Below, piece by piece: positions 55,486 to 63,051 of a stretch of DNA of 64,000 bases; the stretch's first letter is position 1; each line of letters begins with the position of its first letter. Location: positions 269,778-333,777 of the forward strand of contig NZ_VKDF01000005.1 in assembly GCF_007096355.1 (NCBI RefSeq). Direction: 5' to 3'. A program made the translations under genes and the position numbers. A model generated the notes under the pieces. That model saw only the letters and a list, made by a program, of their open reading frames with translations, had not been told where the DNA came from and searched no databases. This DNA is from Paracoccus sp. M683. Lineage in GTDB: Bacteria > Pseudomonadota > Alphaproteobacteria > Rhodobacterales > Rhodobacteraceae.

Positions 55486-57095
55486 GCGCCCCGGTTCTTG
55501 ACGCCCCGGTTCTTGACGTCAACGATCTGCGCATCGGCTTTCGCAGCGAGGGCCGCGTGACCCCTGCGGTCAAGGGCGTCAGCTTTCAGATCGGCCGGGG
55601 CGAGACAGTGGCGCTGGTGGGGGAATCGGGGTCCGGCAAGTCGGTGACGGCACTGTCCACCGTGCAGCTTCTTGGCGATGCCGCGCAGGTCGAGGGATCG
55701 GTGAAATACGAAGGGCGCGAGATGGTCGGCGCACCCGAAAAGCTGCTGCGCGACATTCGCGGTAATGACATCAGTTTCATCTTTCAGGAACCGATGACCT
55801 CGCTGAACCCGCTGCATACGCTGGAAAAGCAATTGGGTGAATCGCTGGCCCTGCATCAGGGGCTAAAGGGCAAACCGGCGCGCGACCGCATCATCGACCT
55901 GCTGACTAAGGTGGGCATTCGCGACCCCGAAACCCGGCTGGCGGATTATCCGCACCAGTTGTCGGGCGGACAGCGCCAGCGGGTCATGATAGCCATGGCG
56001 CTGGCCAATGGGCCGGAACTTCTGATCGCCGATGAGCCCACGACAGCGCTGGATGTGACGATTCAGGCGCAGATCCTTGACCTCTTGGCCGAGTTGAAGG
56101 CGAATGAGGGGCTGTCGATGCTGTTCATCAGCCACGATCTTGGCATCGTGCGCCGCATTGCCGACCGGGTCTGCGTGATGAAGGATGGCGAGATCGTCGA
56201 GCAAGGCCCGGTCGAGGAAATCTTTGCCAATCCCCAGCACGACTATACCCGCAAGCTGTTGGCGGCCGAACCGACCGGCACCGTCGGGCCGGTGCCCGAG
56301 GGCGCGGAAGAGGTCGTCTCGACCGATGATCTGAAGGTGTGGTTCCCCATCAAACGCGGGTTTCTGCGCCGCGTGGTCGGCCATGTGAAGGCCGTGAATG
56401 GCGCCACGCTGTCGGTGCGCGCTGGCGAAACGCTTGGCATCGTGGGCGAAAGCGGATCGGGCAAGACCACGCTGGCGCTGGCCATCCTGCGGCTGATCGA
56501 AAGCGATGGCCCGATCGTGTTCATGGGGCAGGATATTTCGGGCTGGGCCAGCAAGCGCCTGCGCAAGCTGCGCCGCGACATGCAGATCGTGTTTCAGGAC
56601 CCCTATGGCAGCCTGTCGCCCCGGATGACGGTGGAACAGATCATTGCCGAGGGGCTTGGCGTTCACGGGGTCGAGCCGGGCCGCGATCGCCGTCAGATGG
56701 TGGCCGAGATCATGGCCGAGGTCGGGCTGAACCCCGAGATGATGCACCGCTATCCGCACGAATTTTCGGGCGGTCAGCGGCAGCGCATCGCCATTGCGCG
56801 GGCGATGATCCTGCGGCCCAAGGTGGTGGTGCTGGACGAGCCGACATCGGCGCTGGACATGACCGTTCAGGTGCAGATCGTCGAATTGCTGCGCGGCTTG
56901 CAGCAGAAATACGGGCTGGCCTTCCTGTTCATCAGCCATGACCTGCGCGTCGTGCGCGCCATGTCGCATCAGATCATGGTCATGCGCGCGGGCGAGGTGG
57001 TGGAACAGGGCGAAACCCAGACCGTGTTCGATGCACCCCGTTCCGACTATACCCGGCAGTTGATGCAGGCGGCGATGCATCCGGCAGGTGCCTGA
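55482..57095 (+). CDS. yejF: Peptide ABC transporter dual ATPase YejF
   Basis: A 537-residue protein with two fused ABC ATPase domains. The first has [20 protein letters not shown] and [14 protein letters not shown]. The second has [20 protein letters not shown] and [14 protein letters not shown]. It energises YejB/YejE. The 5' end carries a 15-base sequence in two exact tandem copies (55488-55517), so the N terminus reads [10 protein letters not shown]; this looks like a recent in-frame duplication. Confidence 0.94.
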   Translation: MSAPVLDAPVLDVNDLRIGFRSEGRVTPAVKGVSFQIGRGETVALVGESGSGKSVTALSTVQLLGDAAQVEGSVKYEGREMVGAPEKLLRDIRGNDISFIFQEPMTSLNPLHTLEKQLGESLALHQGLKGKPARDRIIDLLTKVGIRDPETRLADYPHQLSGGQRQRVMIAMALANGPELLIADEPTTALDVTIQAQILDLLAELKANEGLSMLFISHDLGIVRRIADRVCVMKDGEIVEQGPVEEIFANPQHDYTRKLLAAEPTGTVGPVPEGAEEVVSTDDLKVWFPIKRGFLRRVVGHVKAVNGATLSVRAGETLGIVGESGSGKTTLALAILRLIESDGPIVFMGQDISGWASKRLRKLRRDMQIVFQDPYGSLSPRMTVEQIIAEGLGVHGVEPGRDRRQMVAEIMAEVGLNPEMMHRYPHEFSGGQRQRIAIARAMILRPKVVVLDEPTSALDMTVQVQIVELLRGLQQKYGLAFLFISHDLRVVRAMSHQIMVMRAGEVVEQGETQTVFDAPRSDYTRQLMQAAMHPAGA

Positions 57096-57125
57096 CAGGC
57101 ATTGCCGGTCCCGCCCATTGCGGTG

Positions 57126-57557
57126 TCAGATCGCGCGGTCCAGCTTGGTCGACAGATGGATCAGGCTTTCGGACGAACGCACGCCCTCTAGCCCGCCGAT
57201 GCGGTCCAGCACGTCATCCAGCGCGCTGGTCGAGCCGGCGGCGACCTGCAAGGCCAGATCGACGCGGCCGCTGGTGGTATGGATCCGCTCGACTTCGGGC
57301 AGGGTTTTCAGCCGCGTCAGAATCGCCGCCAGCGCCCGCGGCTCGATCACCAGCAGCACCGTGGCCCTGATCCGCGCCGCCCGCGCCGATTCGCCAAACC
57401 GCACGGTATAGCCCGCAATCGCCCCCGTGCTTTCCAGCCTTTCCAGCCGGGCTTGCACGGTCGAGCGCGCGACTTTAAGCCGCCGCGACAGAACGGCGAC
57501 CGAAACCCGCGCGTCCTGCGACAGTTGGGTGATGATGCTGCGGTCAAGATCGTCCAT
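57126..57557 (-). CDS. Lrp/AsnC family transcriptional regulator
   Basis: A 143-residue regulator. The N-terminal HTH (LDRSIITQLSQDARVSVAVLSRRLKVARSTVQARLERLE) precedes a RAM effector-binding domain (GYTVRFGESARAARIRATVLLVIEP, VERIHTTSGRVDLALQVAAGS). It is divergent from the decarboxylase gene and probably controls it in response to an amino acid, perhaps ornithine or lysine. A 25-base palindrome lies 10 bases upstream of its start. It is convergent with yejF. Confidence 0.9.
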   Translation of the reverse strand: MDDLDRSIITQLSQDARVSVAVLSRRLKVARSTVQARLERLESTGAIAGYTVRFGESARAARIRATVLLVIEPRALAAILTRLKTLPEVERIHTTSGRVDLALQVAAGSTSALDDVLDRIGGLEGVRSSESLIHLSTKLDRAI

Positions 57558-57566
57558 AAAGCCCTC

Positions 57567-57591
57567 AATCTGCCAGTCAGGCTGGCAGATT
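57567..57591. promoter_or_regulatory. Perfect palindrome, probable operator of the adjacent Lrp-type regulator
   Basis: AATCTGCCAG and CTGGCAGATT form a perfect 10-base inverted repeat with a TCAGG centre. It lies in the 129-base region between the divergent Lrp and decarboxylase starts. Confidence 0.65.
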
Positions 57592-57686
57592 AACTGAAAC
57601 GTGACGCGAATCTACCATATTCATCGGTGAAATCGGAACCTATATGCGCCATCTTGGTTGCGGAAAGACAGAAGGAAAGGCCACCA

Positions 57687-58841
57687 ATGGGACAGAGCAA
57701 GACCGTGTGGGACAATCCCGCCGAAATCATCCGCCACCAGAAGCCTGACCACCCGGTCATGGCCTTTGCGCCGCAGGTCCTTCAGGACAATGCCCGGCGT
57801 TACGTGGCAGGGTTTCCGGGGCTGGTGACCTATGCTGTCAAATCCAATCCCGAAGAGGTGGTGATCCAGAACCTGCTGGCGGCGGGGGTGCGCGGTTTCG
57901 ACGTCGCCTCGCCCTTCGAGATCGACCTGATCGGCCGGCTGGCGCCCTCGGCCGCGCGCCATTATCACAACCCGGTCCGCGCAGGCTGGGAAATCGACCA
58001 TGCCGTTGCCGCCGGTATCCGGGCCTGGTCGGTCGACAGCCGTTCGGAACTGGACAAGCTGTTCGCCCGCGTGCCCACCGCGACCGATCGCGGCGCGGTC
58101 GAGATCTCGCCCCGGTTCAAGCTGCCGGTGCTGGGTGCGGCCTATGATTTCGGGTCCAAGTTTGGGGCCACGCCGGACCTGGCGGCCGAGTTGCTGGCCG
58201 AGGTGGCCAAGCGCGGCTATACGCCCTCGCTGACCTTCCATCCGGGCACGCAATGCACCGATCCGGTGGCCTGGGAAAGCTATATCCGTGTCGCGGCCGA
58301 AATCTGCGACATGGCCGGCGTGCGGGCGGTGCGGCTGAATGTCGGCGGCGGCTTCCCCTCGCATCGCGTCATGGGGGTCGAGCCGGACCTGCCCGCGATC
58401 TTTGCCAAGATCGGCGAGACTGCGGCCGAGGTCTTTGGCGAAAGCCTGCCCGAGCTGGTCTGCGAGCCGGGCCGGGGCCTGTGCGCCGATGCCTATGCGC
58501 TGATCACCCGCGTCAAATCGGTGCGCGATGGCAGCAATGTGTTCCTGAACGACGGCGTCTATGGCGGGCTGACCGAATTGCCGATCATCGGCAATATCGA
58601 CCGCATCCAGGTGCTGACCCCGCAGGGCCTGCCGCGCGAGGAAGATCTGCATCCGCGCGTCATCTTTGGCCCGACCTGTGATTCGGTCGATCGCCTTCCG
58701 GGTGAAATGGCGCTGCCCGCTGCAATCGAAGAGGGTGACTATGTCATCTTCCACGGCGCCGGCGCCTATTCGACGGTCACCAATACGCGTTTCAACGGCT
58801 TTGGCGCCATGACCCACGCGACCGTGATGTCTTTGGCATAA
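57687..58841 (+). CDS. PLP-dependent ornithine/lysine decarboxylase (fold type III)
   Basis: A 384-residue Orn/DAP/Arg decarboxylase family 2 protein. The PLP-Lys motif is LVTYAVKSNPEEVVI and the phosphate-binding Gly-rich loop is LNVGGGFPSHR. ELVCEPGRGLCADAY and GPTCDSVDRL (active-site Cys-Asp from the partner subunit) are intact, so it is a dimer with shared active sites. It would make putrescine and/or cadaverine. The ATG at 57687 follows GAAGGAAAGG. Choice between ornithine and lysine cannot be made from sequence by eye. Confidence 0.92.
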   Translation: MGQSKTVWDNPAEIIRHQKPDHPVMAFAPQVLQDNARRYVAGFPGLVTYAVKSNPEEVVIQNLLAAGVRGFDVASPFEIDLIGRLAPSAARHYHNPVRAGWEIDHAVAAGIRAWSVDSRSELDKLFARVPTATDRGAVEISPRFKLPVLGAAYDFGSKFGATPDLAAELLAEVAKRGYTPSLTFHPGTQCTDPVAWESYIRVAAEICDMAGVRAVRLNVGGGFPSHRVMGVEPDLPAIFAKIGETAAEVFGESLPELVCEPGRGLCADAYALITRVKSVRDGSNVFLNDGVYGGLTELPIIGNIDRIQVLTPQGLPREEDLHPRVIFGPTCDSVDRLPGEMALPAAIEEGDYVIFHGAGAYSTVTNTRFNGFGAMTHATVMSLA

Positions 58842-58876
58842 GGATTTCGTAAGGTCCTCGTGCTAGGCTTGGGGGG

Positions 58877-60010
58877 ATGAGCCCGACTGCACCCCCCTCA
58901 ATGCCCCTTCGGCGCCCCCCTGTCACCCATGTGGTGATGATGGATGGTACTTTCGCCTCGCTGACCGAGGGGCGTCGCAGTTCCATGGCCCGGATCCACG
59001 AGGTGCTGCGCGGCGCCTATGGGCGCTTGCCGCCCGGCAGCGGGCGGCTGCGGCTGTATTACGCGGCGGGCCAGCAGTGGAACCGCTGGCGCACGATCCC
59101 CGAACTTGCCTCGGGCCGCGCGATGGAGGCGCGGATAAGCGAGGCCTATGGCTGGTTGGCCAGCGGCTATGCGCCGGGCGATCAGATTTTTCTGCTGGGC
59201 TATTCGCGCGGCGCCTTTGGTGTGCGCAGCCTTGCCGGGATGATCTGCCGGGTCGGGCTGCTGCGCGACCGCTTCGCGACCGAAAGATATATCCGGCTGG
59301 CCTGGCGATATTACCAGTCGGGCAAGGCGACTCCGGTGATGGCGACCTTCCGCGACAGGCGCTGTCATGATCACGTGCCGATCCGCATGGTGGGCTGTTT
59401 CGATACGGTGATGGCGCTTGGCATCCGTTTGCCGCTGCTGTGGATGCTGTCGGAACCGCGCCATCGCTTCCACGACGCGCATCTCGGCACGGATGTCGAT
59501 TTCGGCTTTCAGGCCCTGGCGCTGGACGAGACGCGGGCGGCCTTTGCTCCGCTGCTTTGGGATAATGCCAGCGCGGCGGGGCGGATTGAACAGGTGTGGT
59601 TCCGGGGCGCCCATGCCGATATCGGCGGGCAGCTGTCGGGGCTGGAATTTGCCCGGCCGCTGGCAAATATCCCGCTGGTCTGGATGATGGAACGGGCCGA
59701 GGCGGTGGGCCTGCCCTTGCCGGAAGGCTGGCGGCGTCATTTCGTCACCGACCCCACCGCGCCCTCGATCGGAAACTGGCGCCGGTGGGGCAAGGCATTT
59801 CTGGCACGCGCACCCCGGACGGCCGGACGCGAGGCGACGGAATGCCTGCACCCCTCGGTCGCGCTTCCCTATCCGGGGCCGGCATTGCTGGTGGGGCAGT
59901 TGGAACAGTTTGCGACGCCGCGTCGGCGGCGTCTGCGCCGCGCGACGCCCGAGGCGGTGGTCGACGTGGTTCCCGGCCTGCCATCGCCGGGGGAAGAAAA
60001 CCGGGCCTAG
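58877..60010 (+). CDS. DUF2235-domain putative alpha/beta hydrolase
   Basis: A 377-residue protein with the DUF2235 (T6SS phospholipase effector Tle1-like catalytic) domain. VVMMDGTFASLTEGRRSSMARIHEV is the N-terminal part. The nucleophile elbow is LLGYSRGAFGVRSLAGM (G-x-S-x-G), GCFDTVMALG carries the putative Asp, and FRGAHADIGGQLSGLEFARPL carries the His region. No signal peptide and no type VI secretion gene is present, so a secreted-toxin role is not supported. The C terminus is Arg-rich. It starts 35 bases after the decarboxylase stop. Confidence 0.85.
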   Translation: MSPTAPPSMPLRRPPVTHVVMMDGTFASLTEGRRSSMARIHEVLRGAYGRLPPGSGRLRLYYAAGQQWNRWRTIPELASGRAMEARISEAYGWLASGYAPGDQIFLLGYSRGAFGVRSLAGMICRVGLLRDRFATERYIRLAWRYYQSGKATPVMATFRDRRCHDHVPIRMVGCFDTVMALGIRLPLLWMLSEPRHRFHDAHLGTDVDFGFQALALDETRAAFAPLLWDNASAAGRIEQVWFRGAHADIGGQLSGLEFARPLANIPLVWMMERAEAVGLPLPEGWRRHFVTDPTAPSIGNWRRWGKAFLARAPRTAGREATECLHPSVALPYPGPALLVGQLEQFATPRRRRLRRATPEAVVDVVPGLPSPGEENRA

Positions 60011-60126
60011 CTGCGAACCGCATGCGCCCGCGGGCCGGCTTTGATCAGGCCCGTGGTCGCAGGAACAGCCCGCAGCCCCGCTCTGCCTCGGGTTGGGTTG
60101 GGTTCGCTGATGTTCAGGCGTCGGCG

Positions 60127-61020
60127 TCAGGCGACGGCCTTCAACTCGCGCACCGGCTGGATGCCCAGTGCGGCGCAGACATCGCGGGTCAGGCCGGGGC
60201 GGTTCAGCGTATAGAAATGCAGCCGGTCCACGCCGCCACGGATCAGGTTGTCGCACAGTTCCGTGCAGATGGCGGTGGCCAGCAGGGTTTCACGGCCTTC
60301 GCCATCGCGGGCGGCGGCGGTAAAGGCGTCATCGGCCCACGCCGGAACCGAGGTGCCGCACATCGCGGCGAACCGCTTGGCGCCGGCCCAGCTTTGGATC
60401 GGAAGGATGCCCGGAATGATCGGCGCGTCGATACCGGCTTTCTCGCATTTGTCGCGGAAGCGGAAGAAGGTCTCGGCCTCGAAGAAGAACTGGGTGATGG
60501 CGCTGGTGGCACCGGCGTCGATCTTGCGCTTCAGCCAGGCCACATCGGCATCGGTGCCGCCGGTGCTGTCGGGATGCGGTTCGGGATAGGCGCCGACGCG
60601 GATGGTCATGTCGCCGCGTGCCGCGATGGCCTCGATCAGCTCGATCGAGTTCGCGAAGCCCTCGGCATGCGGGGTGAAGCGGTCGGCACCCTTGGGCGCA
60701 TCGCCGCGCAGGGCCACGATCTCTCGCACGCCGGCATCGGCGTAGGATTGCACGATGGCCAGGGTTTCCGCGCGCGAGGCGTCCACGCAGGTCAGGTGCG
60801 CCGCCACGTTCACGCCGTAATTCTTCTGGATCGTCGTCACCGCCTCATGGGTCAATTGCCGCGTCGTGCCGCCCGCGCCATAGGTGACAGAAACGAAGTC
60901 GGGATCCATCGGTGCCAGCGCCCGAGCCGTTTCCCACAATGCGAAAGACGCCTCCAGCGTTTTCGGGGGGAAGAATTCAAAGCTGATCTTGGGCGCGGTG
61001 GTGCTGGTTTCGGCGGTCAT
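60127..61020 (-). CDS. metF: 5,10-methylenetetrahydrofolate reductase MetF
   Basis: A 297-residue flavoprotein that reduces methylene-THF to methyl-THF for methionine synthesis. ISFEFFPPKTLEA, SVTYGAGGTTRQLT, AHLTCVDASRAET and VALRGDAPKG are diagnostic of MetF; the TSAITQFFFEAETFFRF segment is also typical. The ATG at 61020 (MTAETSTTAPK) is preferred to an upstream in-frame start. It is divergent from metR, with MetR-like boxes between. The 116 bases between its stop and the DUF2235 stop contain three GGGTT repeats but nothing else evident. Confidence 0.96.
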   Translation of the reverse strand: MTAETSTTAPKISFEFFPPKTLEASFALWETARALAPMDPDFVSVTYGAGGTTRQLTHEAVTTIQKNYGVNVAAHLTCVDASRAETLAIVQSYADAGVREIVALRGDAPKGADRFTPHAEGFANSIELIEAIAARGDMTIRVGAYPEPHPDSTGGTDADVAWLKRKIDAGATSAITQFFFEAETFFRFRDKCEKAGIDAPIIPGILPIQSWAGAKRFAAMCGTSVPAWADDAFTAAARDGEGRETLLATAICTELCDNLIRGGVDRLHFYTLNRPGLTRDVCAALGIQPVRELKAVA

Positions 61021-61064
61021 GATGATTCCCTTTTCTTGTAGCCCTTGTGCCATGCGCGATGACG

Positions 61065-61108
61065 TGAGACAAATTCATGTTTCTCAAGATAGTCATGAAA
61101 ACGGCTCA
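61065..61108. promoter_or_regulatory. Two MetR-like boxes between metF and metR
   Basis: TGAG-N5-TTCA at 61065-61077 and TGAA-N5-CTCA at 61096-61108 each differ by one base from the enterobacterial MetR consensus TGAA-N5-TTCA. They are 31 bases apart, about three helical turns, in the 93-base divergent promoter. Confidence 0.5.
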
Positions 61109-61113
61109 ACAAG

Positions 61114-62019
61114 ATGCATCTGGAACTTCGTCACCTGCGCACTGTCCGCGCGGTTCATGAACAGGGCGGGCTGGCGCGTGCCGCCGATGTGCTGAACATC
61201 ACGCAATCGGCCCTGTCCCATCAGATCAAGGCGCTGGAGGATCAGGCCGGGGTCGAGCTGTTCGTCCGCCGCGCCAAGCCCATGCGCCTGTCGGCCGCCG
61301 GGATGCGCCTGCTGCGCCTGGCCGAGCAGGTTCTGCCCATGGTCGCCGCTACCGAGGCCGAGTTCAAGGGTGTCGAGATGGGCCGGGTGGGGCGGTTGCA
61401 TATCGCCATGGAATGCCATGCCTGTTTCGACTGGCTGCTGCCTGTGCTGGATCAGTTTCGTCGCGCCTGGCCCGATGTGGATGTGGATATCCGCGTCGGT
61501 CTGGCCTTTGGGGCGTTGCCGGCGCTGGCGCGGGAACAGGTGGATCTGGTGATTTCCTCGGACCCCGAGGAGGTGCCGGGCGTGACCTTTGCGCCGCTGT
61601 TCGATTACGCGCCCACGATGGTGCTGCCAGCGGGTCACCCCCTGGTCGAAAAGGGTTATGTCGAACCCGCCGATCTGGCCGATCAGACGCTGATTTCCTA
61701 CCCGATGGACCGGGCGCGGCTGGATGTGTTCAGCCAGTTCCTGACCCCCGCCGGGGTCGAGCCCGCCCATCACCGCAAGGTCGAACTGACCGATGTGGCG
61801 CTGATGCTGGTTGCGTCGGGGCGCGGGGTGGCGGTGATGCCCGACTGGGTTCTGCGCCGGCATGCGGCCAATTCCGAACTTGCGATGCTGCCTTTGGGGC
61901 AGGGGGGGATGTTGCGCCGGCTTCATGCTGCCATCCGCGATGATGATCTGGCCCAGCCTTACATGGCCCATGTGCTGCGGCTGGCGCGGACCGAACCCGT
62001 CCGCATGTTGCGTGGCTGA
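61114..62019 (+). CDS. metR: LysR-type regulator MetR
   Basis: A 301-residue LysR protein. The N-terminal winged HTH is ELRHLRTVRAVHEQGGLARAADVLNITQSALSHQIKALE, followed by a periplasmic-binding-type effector domain with MECHACFDWLLPVL and VDLVISSDPEEVPGVTF, features of MetR. MetR uses homocysteine as co-effector to control met genes. Divergence from metF is the classic arrangement. Confidence 0.93.
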   Translation: MHLELRHLRTVRAVHEQGGLARAADVLNITQSALSHQIKALEDQAGVELFVRRAKPMRLSAAGMRLLRLAEQVLPMVAATEAEFKGVEMGRVGRLHIAMECHACFDWLLPVLDQFRRAWPDVDVDIRVGLAFGALPALAREQVDLVISSDPEEVPGVTFAPLFDYAPTMVLPAGHPLVEKGYVEPADLADQTLISYPMDRARLDVFSQFLTPAGVEPAHHRKVELTDVALMLVASGRGVAVMPDWVLRRHAANSELAMLPLGQGGMLRRLHAAIRDDDLAQPYMAHVLRLARTEPVRMLRG

Positions 62020-62090
62020 CGCAGCGCAAGGCCGCTTGGCTTTTCGGGTCTGTGGGCCTATGACGCCCGCAGCAATTCCCGGAGATCGCG

Positions 62091-62879
62091 ATGCCAAGCG
62101 CCAATATGAACGTGATGATCAAGGCTGCCCGAAAGGCCGGCCGCGCCCTTGTGAAGGATTTTCGCGAGGTCGAGAATTTGCAGGTCAGCGTCAAGGGTGC
62201 GGGCGATTTCGTCACCCGTGCCGACCGCGAGGCGGAACGGATCATCAAGGAAGAACTGCGCGGCGCGCGGCCGAATTATGGCTGGCTGGGCGAGGAAACC
62301 GGCGAAGAGGCCGGCGAGGATCCGACCCGGCGCTGGATCGTCGATCCGCTGGACGGGACGACCAATTTCCTGCACGGCCTGCCGCATTGGGCCATCAGCA
62401 TTGCGCTGGAACACAAGGGCGAGATCGTGGCCGCCGTCATCTTCGACCCGGCCAAGGACGAGTTGTTCACCGCTGAAAAAGGTGGCGGGGCCTTCATGAA
62501 CGATCAGCGGCTGCGGGTCTCGGGCCGCAGCCGGATGATCGAGTCGATCTTTGCCACCGGCATCCCCTTTGGCAGCCGCAATACCTTGCCGGCCACGCTG
62601 AAGGATCTGGCTCGGCTGATGCCGGTCACGTCCGGGGTGCGCCGCTGGGGGGCTGCCTCGCTGGATCTGGCCTATGTCGCAGCGGGCCGTTTCGACGGAT
62701 TCTGGGAACGCGAGCTGAGCGCCTGGGATATTGCCGCGGGAATCCTGATGGTGCGCGAGGCGGGCGGTTTCGCCGAGGGGCTGCGCGACGGCGACGATAT
62801 GCTGGCATCCGGGCGGATCGTTGCGGCCAGCGCGGCGATCTTTGAGCCGTTTGCAAAGGTTGTGCGCACCCGCGACTGA
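62091..62879 (+). CDS. suhB: Inositol-1-monophosphatase family protein SuhB
   Basis: A 262-residue Mg2+-dependent phosphatase. Metal-binding motifs are GEETGEE, WIVDPLDGTTNFLHGLPH and ELSAWDIAAGILMVREAGG. Substrates include inositol phosphates; in enterics SuhB also acts in rRNA antitermination. No pathway partner is adjacent. An element with hairpins and CCCAGGATATTT follows. Confidence 0.93.
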   Translation: MPSANMNVMIKAARKAGRALVKDFREVENLQVSVKGAGDFVTRADREAERIIKEELRGARPNYGWLGEETGEEAGEDPTRRWIVDPLDGTTNFLHGLPHWAISIALEHKGEIVAAVIFDPAKDELFTAEKGGGAFMNDQRLRVSGRSRMIESIFATGIPFGSRNTLPATLKDLARLMPVTSGVRRWGAASLDLAYVAAGRFDGFWERELSAWDIAAGILMVREAGGFAEGLRDGDDMLASGRIVAASAAIFEPFAKVVRTRD

Positions 62880-62920
62880 TTACGACCGCAGCCGCCCGCG
62901 TTCAGGCGGTGAGCGGTGCA

Positions 62921-62987
62921 ATGGGGGGCGTTGCCCCCCATCCTCTTGCAGAGGATTCCCCCCAGGATATTTGCATCAAAGCGAGGC
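62921..62987 (+). repeat. 3'-end element after suhB
   Basis: ATGGGGGGC / GCCCCCCAT with a GTT loop (62921-62941) is followed by a second small hairpin TCCTC-TTGCA-GAGGA, then CCCCCCAGGATATTTGC and ATCAAAGCGAGGC. It is the fifth member of the family and the most complete. Confidence 0.75.
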
Positions 62988-63051
62988 GCGGGTGTCTTGA
63001 CCCGCCTTGGCAAAAGGCGCATCGGGACCTTCACAGACTGCAAGGATTCCC

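Noticed and set aside
58877..60010. Toxin/immunity or antiphage system built around the DUF2235 protein
   Set aside because: The neighbours are a decarboxylase and metF, with no immunity, secretion or defence gene nearby.
60089..60104. Three tandem GGGTT repeats between the DUF2235 and metF genes
   Set aside because: Only three short units, not associated with a hairpin or a CRISPR-like pattern; chance in GC-rich sequence is sufficient.
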